Part shown: positions 1 through 6,776 of the stretch, one piece after another
How the letters are laid out: every line of letters begins with the position of its first letter
Numbering within the stretch: the stretch's first letter is position 1
Notes under the pieces: generated by a model
Told to the model about the DNA's origin: nothing
Database searches by the model: none
The model's input: only the letters and a program-made list of their open reading frames with translations
Made by a program: the position numbers and the translations under genes
Assembly (NCBI GenBank): GCA_020628755.1
Contig: JAHDEQ010000114.1
Span: 1 to 14,322, forward strand
Origin: Saprospiraceae bacterium
GTDB taxonomy: Bacteria > Bacteroidota > Bacteroidia > Chitinophagales > Saprospiraceae
Direction of reading: 5' to 3'
DNA: 14,322 nucleotides

Positions 1-81
1 TAAACTCATAAATTAACAATAAAAAAGTCTCAATTCATCCATTTTTAAAAGTATAATATTTCCTATCACTAAAATAAAATG

Positions 82-89
82 TACATTTG
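82..89 (+). promoter_or_regulatory. Bacteroidota-type -7 promoter element
   Basis: TACATTTG is an exact match to the Bacteroidota -7 consensus TAnnTTTG and is followed by GCACCCGC, a common context after this element. It lies 40 bases before the antiporter start, giving a leader of roughly 30 bases. No clear TTG -33 box is visible at 17-23 bases upstream, only T-rich sequence, so the call rests on the -7 element and its position. Confidence 0.5.
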
Positions 90-128
90 CACCCGCAAAA
101 AATGTCCCCAAGACAAAAATAGATTGAT

Positions 129-1052
129 TTGGATATAGTATTGTATATAGGAATGTTTATCGGAAGTCTGGCCTTATTGCTTTTTGCTTCTGACAAATTT
201 ATTGATAGCGCAGAGGCGATTGGCTTGTCATTTGGCATTTCTCCATTTATTATTGGTGTTACAATTGTGGCTTTTGGTACATCCTTGCCTGAGTTGGCAA
301 CCTCCGTTGCTGCTGTTTTGGCTGGTGATTCGGAGATTGTTCTCGGAAATGTAATTGGTTCTAATATCACTAATATAGCCTTAGTTATGGGCTTGGTGGC
401 GATTGCCGTCAAGCAAATCAACCTCGAATACAATATTTGGCACATTGATATGCCTTATTTGTGGGGTTCGGCCTTTATGCTATTTTTTATGGTACAAGAC
501 GGCCAAATCGTATTGTTTGAATCCATCTTGCTCCTCGTGGGAATTGTTATTTTCTTAGCTTACTCCTTTAATGCCGAAAATGACGATGACGAAGAAAAAG
601 AAAGCGTCTCTCCACTGACTTACCTTTGGTTGGTCGCAGGTGGAGCTTTGGTTGCTTTAAGTGCCGACTGGACAATCAGAGCCATTTCTGAATTGTCAAG
701 TATGGCAGGTATTTCGCCCGAAGTCATTGCGCTCACAGCCGTTGCAATTGGCACTTCGCTACCCGAAGTAATTGTTAGTCTCAATGCAGCTCGCAAGGGA
801 AAAACCTCAATAGCCGTCGGTAATGTACTCGGCTCTAATATATTCAATACTTATGTCGTTACAGGAGTGGCATCTTTGGTTGGCCCTGTAGCGGTAACGG
901 CAACAATGCTGTCTTTTGGCTTGCCCTTTATGATTGTGATGACCATTCTTTTTGGTATAATTTCTAATAACAAAAAAATCACCAATTGGGAGGGGGTTCT
1001 ACTATTATTCTTTTACGCCTACTATTTATTCTACAATTTTTCAAATGCTTAA
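129..1052 (+). CDS. calcium/sodium antiporter (YrbG-like, CaCA family)
   Basis: Inner-membrane cation exchanger of the Ca2+:cation antiporter superfamily, expected to extrude Ca2+ in exchange for Na+ or H+. The 307-residue length fits the bacterial YrbG group. The two inverted halves each carry the ion-binding alpha repeat: GTSLPELATS (50-59) with GNVIGSNITN (73-82), and GTSLPEVIVS (208-217) with GNVLGSNIFN (231-240). The acidic glutamates of both GTSLPE motifs are present. About ten hydrophobic helices flank a short acidic cytoplasmic loop (about 148-160, DDDEEKE). The start is TTG at 129: the in-frame stop TAG at 120-122 leaves little room upstream, and MDIVLYIG matches the family N-terminus better than the later ATG at 153. 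It is 54 bases from the photolyase gene and probably shares its transcript. Family confidence is high; the exact ion pair is inferred. Confidence 0.93.
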   Translation: MDIVLYIGMFIGSLALLLFASDKFIDSAEAIGLSFGISPFIIGVTIVAFGTSLPELATSVAAVLAGDSEIVLGNVIGSNITNIALVMGLVAIAVKQINLEYNIWHIDMPYLWGSAFMLFFMVQDGQIVLFESILLLVGIVIFLAYSFNAENDDDEEKESVSPLTYLWLVAGGALVALSADWTIRAISELSSMAGISPEVIALTAVAIGTSLPEVIVSLNAARKGKTSIAVGNVLGSNIFNTYVVTGVASLVGPVAVTATMLSFGLPFMIVMTILFGIISNNKKITNWEGVLLLFFYAYYLFYNFSNA

Positions 1053-1106
1053 AAACTTAAACTAAAAGCTGATACTGCTGTTTCCTTCATGAAAATTAAG
1101 TGATTT

Positions 1107-2480
1107 ATGGAAAAAGTATCAATATTTTGGTTTAGAAGAGACTTACGTCTTGATGATAATGCAGGATTGTATCATGCTTTGAAAAGTGGAACACCTGTCT
1201 TACCTATTTTTATTTTTGATGAAAACATTTTGGAGCAACTGCAAGACAAAGACGATGCACGTGTGCATTTCTTGCACACGTGTGTACATGAGCTTCAGCA
1301 AAAACTCCAAGCAATTGGCAGTTCTATTTTAGTAAAATATGGTCGTCCCGAAAAAATTTGGCAAGAGCTAAGTAATGAATATACAATTGATAGTGTTTTT
1401 ACCAATCACGACTATGAGCCTTATGCACTTGAACGTGACAGGGCAATCCAAAATATTTTAGCTAAAAAAAATATCTCTTTTCATACATTTAAAGACCATG
1501 TTATTTTTGAAAAATTAGAGGTAACTAAAAACGATGGCTTACCTTATACCGTTTTCACCCCGTACAGCCGCAAGTGGCGAGCCAAGCTCGAAAGTAAAGC
1601 CGCCGTCAAAAACAAGGTCAATCCTGAAAAAACTGATTTATCATATTATTTGCAGTCCTACCCCAATCATTTATATTTTGATAAGTTTAGAAAAACTGAA
1701 AAACACACAACAATCCCAAGTTTAGACACTATGGGATTTCAGTCATCTTCTATAGAAATCCCTAGTCAGACTGTTGCACAAGGCATTATAAGAAATTATG
1801 ATAAAACCCGAAATTTTCCAGCCATCAACGGAACTTCTAAGTTAGGTATTCACTTTCGATTCGGAACAATATCGGTTCGAGAAAAAGCACGCAAAGCAAT
1901 GGCTTTGAACCAAACTTATGTAAACGAATTGATATGGCGAGATTTTTATGCCCAAATTTTGGCCAATTTTCCTCATGTGGTTCAAAATCCTTTTCGAGCA
2001 AAATATGACTATATAGATTGGCGCAACAACGAAGAAGATTTTGAGAAATGGTGTGCAGGACAAACGGGCTATCCTATTGTAGATGCAGGTATGCGAGAAC
2101 TCAATGCAACTGGCTATATGCACAATCGTGTCCGTATGATTGTTGCCAGTTTTTTGACCAAACATTTGCTCTTGGATTGGCGTTGGGGAGAGGCTTATTT
2201 TGCTCGAAAATTATTGGATTTTGATTTAGCTAGTAATAATGGTGGTTGGCAATGGGCGGCAGGTTGCGGCACCGATGCCGCACCTTATTTTAGGGTTTTC
2301 AATCCGTATTCACAACAAAGCAAATTTGACAAAGACTTTGAATACATCAAAAAATGGGTGCCCGAATATGGAACAGATGCCTACCCCTCAGCTATGGTAG
2401 AACACAAGTTTGCAAGAGAACGCTGTCTGACAAGCTACAAATCAGGTTTGGCAAAAGCGGAGGAATTATCGCCCTCCTAA
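1107..2480 (+). CDS. phrB: deoxyribodipyrimidine photolyase (class I cryptochrome/photolyase family)
   Basis: Flavoprotein that uses blue light to split cyclobutane pyrimidine dimers in DNA. The N-terminal alpha/beta antenna domain begins with the typical FWFRRDLRLDDN (7-18). The FAD-binding helical domain includes TSKLGIHFRFGTIS (243-256), the WRDFY segment (277-281), DAGMREL (326-332), and ASNNGGWQW with GTDAAPYFR (375-396). The electron-transfer Trp triad of E. coli photolyase aligns to W305, W358 and W381, and N377 matches the asparagine near flavin N5. All key residues are present, so an active repair enzyme is likely, although a cryptochrome role cannot be excluded by sequence alone. 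Its 457 residues are slightly longer than the usual 430-440, because about a dozen residues follow the normal ARERCLTSYK end. ATG start; no separate promoter is evident in the 54-base gap from the antiporter gene. Confidence 0.95.
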   Translation: MEKVSIFWFRRDLRLDDNAGLYHALKSGTPVLPIFIFDENILEQLQDKDDARVHFLHTCVHELQQKLQAIGSSILVKYGRPEKIWQELSNEYTIDSVFTNHDYEPYALERDRAIQNILAKKNISFHTFKDHVIFEKLEVTKNDGLPYTVFTPYSRKWRAKLESKAAVKNKVNPEKTDLSYYLQSYPNHLYFDKFRKTEKHTTIPSLDTMGFQSSSIEIPSQTVAQGIIRNYDKTRNFPAINGTSKLGIHFRFGTISVREKARKAMALNQTYVNELIWRDFYAQILANFPHVVQNPFRAKYDYIDWRNNEEDFEKWCAGQTGYPIVDAGMRELNATGYMHNRVRMIVASFLTKHLLLDWRWGEAYFARKLLDFDLASNNGGWQWAAGCGTDAAPYFRVFNPYSQQSKFDKDFEYIKKWVPEYGTDAYPSAMVEHKFARERCLTSYKSGLAKAEELSPS

Positions 2481-2768
2481 TCTGCCAAAGTTTTTGCAAA
2501 GTCATGGCATATCCAATAAAATCATTTAATTCCGAAGAATATTTAAAGTTTTTGCCACTCTTGGATAGTAAATCCAAAAAAAAATAATACATTTGGGGCG
2601 AAATTGGACAAGCAATTACCATGAGGTTCTATTCTAAAATTTTCTGGGAAAAATGTCCTTTTCTGAACTAAATTACTTGCGGTATTTTGTGACAAAAAAC
2701 ACTCATAATCGTCTCAACAAAGTATCGGATTATTACAAATTTTCTTAACTCAAAAAGTTTAATAATTT
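2481..2768. other. 288-base intergenic region without a supported gene
   Basis: AT-rich spacer between the photolyase and the secreted repeat protein. It holds one exact TAnnTTTG element (TACATTTG, 2588-2595, +) with a TTG at 2561-2563, a spacing of 24, slightly longer than the usual 17-23. This may be a promoter for the downstream gene with a long leader of about 170 bases. A 6-bp hairpin (TTGGAT 2561-2566 / ATCCAA 2572-2577) is followed by A rather than T on the + strand, so it is not a convincing terminator. A 27-codon ATG frame (2504-2587) has no recognisable features and I do not call it. Confidence 0.5.
2588..2595 (+). promoter_or_regulatory. possible -7 promoter element for the repeat-protein gene
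   Basis: TACATTTG matches TAnnTTTG exactly. A TTG at 2561-2563 could be the -33 element, but the spacing is 24 bases. The gene it would serve starts at 2769, so the leader would be long. No better match to the consensus is present nearer the gene. Confidence 0.3.
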
Positions 2769-3734
2769 ATGAGAATTCACCTGAACCAATTAAAAGTTAT
2801 TTTTACATTATTGCTTGCGTTCGGTTTTTGTATGACTTATGCTCAAGACGAACCTTTTGCTGATTTACCTCCAACAAGCGAGTATGGTAAGTGTTACGCA
2901 AAATGTAAAATTCCAGATGTTTACGAAACAGTAAGCGTACAAAAATTAAAGAAAGAGGCTTCAACAAAGTTGGTAAAAGTGCCTGCTGTTTATGAAACAG
3001 TTACAGAGACAGTATTGGCTAAAGAGGCATCTATCAAGTACAAAACGATTCCTGCTACTTTCAAAACTGTAACTGAGCAAGTTATGGTTGAGCCTGAAAA
3101 AACAAAAGTGCAGACCATTCCTGCTAAATACCGCACAGAAAGCAAGCAAGTATTGGTTTCTCCTGCTCGTGGTCAGTGGGTAAGAAAGAAAAAATCAGCT
3201 AGCTGTTTTTCTCAAAACCCAGATGATTGTTATGTAGCTTGTTATGAAGAAATTCCTGCAGTTTACAGAACTGAGAAGTACCAAGTTTTGGATACTCCTG
3301 CTTCAACAACTGAAAGTGTTACTCCTGCTAAATACAAAACAATCACTAAAAAAGTAATTGACCAACCAGCTCGCGTTGAAGAAATTCCTGTAGAAGCACA
3401 ATACAAAACGATTACTAAAAAAGTTTTGGTTTCTCCTGAATCTACTCGTGAAGAAGTAATTCCTGCAATTTACTCTGACGTTAATGAAAAGCGTTTGGTA
3501 AAAGAAGGTGGTTTTACAGTTTGGACTGAAATCCTTTGTGCTGAAAGAACAACTTCTTCAAAAGTAAGAAATGTACAAAATGCATTAAAAGCTGCTGGTT
3601 ACGATCCAGGTCCAGTTGATGGTGTTATGGGTGTACGTACTCAAGCTGCTTTGAAGCAATACCAAACAGATAAAGGTTTGCCAATTGGTAACTTAAATAT
3701 GGAGACTTTAAAATCTCTTAATGTTCAAGGATAG
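2769..3734 (+). CDS. secreted CYxxC/23-residue-repeat protein with C-terminal peptidoglycan-binding domain
   Basis: Exported protein of 321 residues with a Sec signal peptide (about 1-25, cleavage near TYA-QDE). The mature part has eight copies of a unit of about 23 residues, (I/V/T)PAxYxTxTxxVLxxPA, spanning residues 48-256. They fall into two blocks of four. Each block is introduced by CYxxC (C42-C46, C154-C158) and closed by a W...C segment (W137/C146, W252/C257). The end (about 263-318) is a PG_binding_1-type domain with the usual GYDPGPVDGVMGVRTQAALKxYQ signature, so the protein probably contacts the cell wall. Similar repeats occur in Bacteroidota envelope and OmpA-family proteins; their function is not established. 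Codon use favours GCT, ACT, CCT and GTT more than the neighbours, which may mean high expression. ATG start; stands alone with its own terminator. Confidence 0.85.
   Translation: MRIHLNQLKVIFTLLLAFGFCMTYAQDEPFADLPPTSEYGKCYAKCKIPDVYETVSVQKLKKEASTKLVKVPAVYETVTETVLAKEASIKYKTIPATFKTVTEQVMVEPEKTKVQTIPAKYRTESKQVLVSPARGQWVRKKKSASCFSQNPDDCYVACYEEIPAVYRTEKYQVLDTPASTTESVTPAKYKTITKKVIDQPARVEEIPVEAQYKTITKKVLVSPESTREEVIPAIYSDVNEKRLVKEGGFTVWTEILCAERTTSSKVRNVQNALKAAGYDPGPVDGVMGVRTQAALKQYQTDKGLPIGNLNMETLKSLNVQG
2910..3536 (+). repeat. eight tandem 23-residue coding repeats
   Basis: Codes for residues 48-256 of the secreted protein. Units start at residues 48, 71, 94, 117, 162, 185, 207 and 231. The fourth is extended by about 22 residues containing the second CYxxC. 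The pattern is PAxYxT, then a V-rich segment, then xPA or xEA. The DNA copies have diverged, so recent slippage is unlikely. Confidence 0.8.
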
Positions 3735-3769
3735 ATATTAAATTCACTTTGTAATTTGATATTTATCTT

Positions 3770-3805
3770 AAAAAGGGCTTTTCATTTACATGGAAAGCCC
3801 TTTTT
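3770..3805 (+). terminator. strong rho-independent terminator
   Basis: A-rich stem AAAAAGGGCTTT (3770-3781) pairs perfectly with AAAGCCCTTTTT (3794-3805). The stem can extend inward through G-T, C-G, A-T and T-A pairs to a 4-base loop. It lies 35 bases after the stop codon of the repeat-protein gene and carries a U-run in its 3' arm. The symmetric A/T flanks mean it could also act on the opposite strand. Confidence 0.85.
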
Positions 3806-3879
3806 CATACTATAGACCTACGCAACTTTTCTTCCTTACAAAAGTATATTTATTTAGACTTTTCTAAAATCCCATTGAT

Positions 3880-5178
3880 TTGACGTTCAAAGAATTTAGT
3901 TTTTCAGATGCTTTAGTGGATGCCCTCGATTCGATGGGTTTTGAAGAAGCTACTCCTGTCCAAGAACAGACTATCCCCAAAATTTTAAATGGTAAGGATA
4001 TGATTGCCTGTGCCCAAACGGGGACAGGTAAAACAGCGGCCTTTTTGTTGCCTATTCTCAATAAAATCGCTTCTAGCCCACAGGATAATATTTCAGTTAA
4101 TACACTCGTCATTGCTCCTACTCGCGAACTTGCACTTCAAATAGACCAACAAGTGGAAGCACTTGGCTATTTTCTTGGTGTTAGTTCTTTGCCTGTTTAT
4201 GGTGGCGGCGATAGCAAAGAATGGGATCAGCAAAAAAAGGCATTGACTCAAGGTGCCGATATTATCATAGCTACACCAGGAAGACTTATTGCTCACCTAA
4301 ATATGGGCTATGTCAAATTTGACTCTGTACAGCATTTGGTTCTCGACGAAGCCGACCGAATGCTAGATATGGGATTTTTAAATGACATTTTGACCATTGT
4401 TGACTACTTACCTAAAAAAAGACAAACACTTCTTTTTTCGGCTACTATGCCCGACAAAATCCGAGGTTTGGCCAAAAAGATTTTGGTAGAACCCGAACAA
4501 GTAAGTATAGCTATTTCAAAGCCAGCTTCTGGTATCCTACAAGGTGCATATTTGGTGCATAATCACCAAAAAATTGATTTAATCACTGAATTATTAAAAG
4601 ATAAAAAAACGACCTATTCGAGTGTCTTAATTTTTACTTCTACTCGTAAAATGGTCAACGAAATCAGAAGGAAATTGGATTCTGTTGGCATTGCTGCCGA
4701 AGGAATTTCTTCGGATTTGAGCCAGACAGAAAGAGAGTCTGCTCTTTTGAATTTCAAAAACAAGACAACTCAAATATTGGTTGCTACCGATATTTTAGCA
4801 AGGGGAATTGATATTAAAGAGATTAATTTAGTTATCAATTACGATGTGCCTTCTGATGCCGAAGATTATGTACACCGAATCGGACGTACTGCACGTGCCG
4901 ATGCCAAAGGTGTTGCTCTAACCTTTATTTCAGAAGATGATGTCTATAAATTTATACGAATAGAGCGAGTTATTGAGCAGGAGGTCATGAAAATACCTTT
5001 GCCTAAAGGATTTTCTAAAGGCCCTGAATATAGCTTAAAATCTAGAGGCTCTTCTAATCGCAAACGAGGCAATTATCGAAATTCAAGAGGTGGAGGAAGA
5101 AATAGTAATAATCAAAAAAATAATAACAGAGGTGGTAGAAATAATTCAAGGAATAAAAAGCACTACAAAAAAAATTAG
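3880..5178 (+). CDS. DEAD-box ATP-dependent RNA helicase (RhlE-like)
   Basis: Cytoplasmic RNA helicase that remodels structured RNA, for example in ribosome assembly, mRNA turnover or cold adaptation. All core motifs are present: the Q motif with TPVQ (25-28), motif I AQTGTGKT (45-52), Ia PTRELA (80-85), GG (108-109), TPGR (132-135), DEAD (156-159), SAT (187-189), ARGID (307-311) and HRIGRTAR (332-339). The last 45 residues (388-432) are a basic, disordered Arg/Gly/Asn tail of the kind that gives RhlE-type helicases RNA affinity. The TTG start at 3880 gives MTFKEFSF, the usual family N-terminus; the frame is closed by TAA at 3865-3867 and there is no nearby ATG. The family is certain; assignment to RhlE rather than another DEAD-box subgroup is probable. 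The stop codon is 3 bases from the convergent cca stop. Confidence 0.93.
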   Translation: MTFKEFSFSDALVDALDSMGFEEATPVQEQTIPKILNGKDMIACAQTGTGKTAAFLLPILNKIASSPQDNISVNTLVIAPTRELALQIDQQVEALGYFLGVSSLPVYGGGDSKEWDQQKKALTQGADIIIATPGRLIAHLNMGYVKFDSVQHLVLDEADRMLDMGFLNDILTIVDYLPKKRQTLLFSATMPDKIRGLAKKILVEPEQVSIAISKPASGILQGAYLVHNHQKIDLITELLKDKKTTYSSVLIFTSTRKMVNEIRRKLDSVGIAAEGISSDLSQTERESALLNFKNKTTQILVATDILARGIDIKEINLVINYDVPSDAEDYVHRIGRTARADAKGVALTFISEDDVYKFIRIERVIEQEVMKIPLPKGFSKGPEYSLKSRGSSNRKRGNYRNSRGGGRNSNNQKNNNRGGRNNSRNKKHYKKN

Positions 5179-5183
5179 TGCTT
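5158..5183 (-). terminator. hairpin spanning both convergent stop codons
   Basis: AAGCACTA (5158-5165) pairs perfectly with TAGTGCTT (5176-5183) around a 10-base A-rich loop. On the - strand the stem is followed by TTTATTCC and preceded by the T-run of the loop, which fits a terminator for the cca transcript. On the + strand the following sequence is not T-rich, so termination of the helicase message there is less certain. The 3' arm contains the helicase TAG (5176-5178) and the first two bases of the cca stop triplet (5182-5184). Confidence 0.55.
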
Positions 5184-6606
5184 AACTTGTTGTTCCCGTG
5201 TTCAATCCCAACTCCTTCCCTTTTATTAACATAAACTGATATGCAATGTCATAATCATTGTCTATGTCGCCATCCAAAATCGCTTCTCGTATAGCATTTT
5301 TGATGATTCCAACTTCACGAGAAGGGCTAATGCTAAAGGTTTCCATGATTAATTCACCCGAAATTGGCGGCTGCCAGTTTCGCAAGTTGTCTTTCGCTTC
5401 TACTTCTTGCAGTCGTTGCTTAACGAGTTTATAATTTTCTAAATAGCGTTTTACTTTTTTAGGGTTTTTGGAGGTAATATCAGCTTCGCATAATAACATC
5501 AAATCATCAATATCATCACCTGCCTCAAACAGCAAACGACGAATCGCAGAATCGGTAATATTTTCTTTCGTCAAAGATATGGGACGCAAATGCAAGCGTA
5601 CTAATTTTTGTACATAACGCATTTTGGCATCTAAAGGCAATCTTAAATGTCGAAAAATACGAGGTGTCATAGAAGCCCCCAAGGCTTCATGACCATGAAA
5701 AGTCCAACCTACTTTATTATCAAATCGCTTAGTCGGAGGCTTTGCTATATCGTGCATGATGGCTGCCCATCGCAGCCATAAGTCTTGGGTTTTGCGACTA
5801 AGGTTGTCGAGTACTTCTAAAGTATGATAAAAATTGTCCTTGTGCGCTCTTCCGTTTCTTACCTCTACACCATGTAGAGCTGCCATTTCTGGAAAAATGA
5901 GAGCCAATAATCCAGTATCAAAGAGCAATTTAAATCCAACAGAAGGTTTATCGGATAAGACGATTTTATTGAGTTCAGTCGTAATACGTTCTTGTGAAAC
6001 AATTTGAATCCGATTTCGATTTTCAGCAATAGAAGCTAAAGTCATCGGATGAATTTCAAAACCCAATTGGCTCGAAAAACGTATGGCTCGCATCATACGC
6101 AAGGGGTCATCCGAAAAGGTACGACTGGGTTCAAGGGGCGTTTTTATCATTTTTTGTTCCAAATGATAAATACCATTGAAGGGATCTATAATCTCACCGA
6201 AGTTGGCCTCGTTGAGGCTTACCGCCAAAGCATTGATAGTAAAATCTCTGCGATTTTGATCATCTTCGAGCGAGCCTTCTTCCACTAAGGGTTTGCGAGA
6301 GTCGTGCCGATAAGACTCTTTTCGAGCACCTACAAATTCAATCTCTAAGTCTTTGTATTTGAGCATTGCCGTACCAAAACGACGATAAACGGCAACTCTT
6401 GGTCTGGGTCTAAGTTTAGAAGCCAAATGCTCGGCCAAACGAATACCGCTACCTACACATACAATATCCATATCTTTGGAAGGTCGTCCCAGCAATCTGT
6501 CTCTTACATAACCACCTACGACGTAGGTGGGAAAACCCAGCTGCTTAGCAGTGTCCTCTATAAGTCGAAAAATCTTTCGTTCGTATGATTGAATGTTAAA
6601 TACCAC
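5182..6606 (-). CDS. cca: CCA-adding tRNA nucleotidyltransferase with HD domain
   Basis: Class II nucleotidyltransferase that builds or repairs the 3' CCA end of tRNAs from CTP and ATP. The N-terminal head has VVGGYVRD (29-36), the catalytic DxD carboxylates D45 and D47, the RRDFT nucleotide-selection loop (119-123) and DPLRMMRAIRFSSQLGFEI (167-185). A C-terminal HD domain (H261, the MHD motif 284-286, HGHE 304-307) suggests added phosphohydrolase activity, as in HD-containing Cca enzymes. At 474 residues it has the normal length for Bacteroidota. The start is GTG at 6606: an in-frame TGA lies three codons upstream and no ATG precedes the conserved region. A TATATTTG element lies 39 bases upstream. 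Related poly(A) polymerases share the fold, but the HD-containing form in this phylum is normally Cca. Confidence 0.93.
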   Translation of the reverse strand: MVFNIQSYERKIFRLIEDTAKQLGFPTYVVGGYVRDRLLGRPSKDMDIVCVGSGIRLAEHLASKLRPRPRVAVYRRFGTAMLKYKDLEIEFVGARKESYRHDSRKPLVEEGSLEDDQNRRDFTINALAVSLNEANFGEIIDPFNGIYHLEQKMIKTPLEPSRTFSDDPLRMMRAIRFSSQLGFEIHPMTLASIAENRNRIQIVSQERITTELNKIVLSDKPSVGFKLLFDTGLLALIFPEMAALHGVEVRNGRAHKDNFYHTLEVLDNLSRKTQDLWLRWAAIMHDIAKPPTKRFDNKVGWTFHGHEALGASMTPRIFRHLRLPLDAKMRYVQKLVRLHLRPISLTKENITDSAIRRLLFEAGDDIDDLMLLCEADITSKNPKKVKRYLENYKLVKQRLQEVEAKDNLRNWQPPISGELIMETFSISPSREVGIIKNAIREAILDGDIDNDYDIAYQFMLIKGKELGLNTGTTS

Positions 6607-6644
6607 AAAAAATCAAATGTTCTATAGTCCAAAAAAGTTCCACA

Positions 6645-6671
6645 CAAATATAGAAATTTCCAAATTCTCAA
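6645..6671 (-). promoter_or_regulatory. candidate promoter of cca
   Basis: On the - strand TATATTTG (6645-6652) matches TAnnTTTG exactly, with TTG (6669-6671) 16 bases upstream, close to the usual -33 spacing. The element is 39 bases before the GTG start, leaving a short leader. Confidence 0.5.
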
Positions 6672-6695
6672 TGTAAAATGTACAAGATTAAAATA

Positions 6696-6733
6696 AATAA
6701 AAACAGCCTATTGGAGTAAATCCAATAGGCTGT
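6696..6733 (-). terminator. rho-independent terminator of the channel gene
   Basis: Perfect 13-bp stem ACAGCCTATTGGA (6703-6715) / TCCAATAGGCTGT (6721-6733) with a 5-base loop. On the - strand it is followed by a run reading TTTTATTTATTTT. It lies 44 bases past the stop codon of the 6777-7949 gene and before the cca promoter, so it insulates the two genes. Confidence 0.85.
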
Positions 6734-6760
6734 AAATGTCAGACTAAAAAACTGACATTT
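6734..6760 (-). repeat. second tandem hairpin next to the terminator
   Basis: AAATGTCAG (6734-6742) and CTGACATTT (6752-6760) form a perfect 9-bp stem around a 9-base A-rich loop. It directly abuts the 13-bp terminator stem, with no gap. It lacks its own T-run on the - strand, so it may protect the 3' end of the mRNA or help termination rather than terminate alone. Confidence 0.6.
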
Positions 6761-6776
6761 CTATATGAACTATCTA

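Noticed and set aside
46..60. TTAAAAGTATAATAT shared with 7996-8010, resembling a TATAAT box
   Set aside because: Shared 15-mers of this composition are expected by chance in AT-rich DNA, and Bacteroidota primary promoters use TAnnTTTG instead.
2440..2480. Photolyase tail possibly altered by a frameshift
   Set aside because: The extra dozen residues could suggest a late frameshift, but neither other frame continues with recognisable photolyase sequence, and the catalytic part is intact.
2561..2577. 6-bp hairpin before a run of A as a terminator for the photolyase
   Set aside because: The + strand lacks a T-run after the stem, and on the - strand the T-run precedes the stem.
2354..2587. 77-codon frame overlapping the photolyase end and running into the spacer
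   Set aside because: Mostly a shadow of the photolyase in another frame; the unique part is short and Lys/Ser-rich with no family features.
2910..3536. CRISPR-like or DNA tandem repeat
   Set aside because: The periodicity is at protein level; DNA copies have diverged and lie within a continuous reading frame with no spacers.
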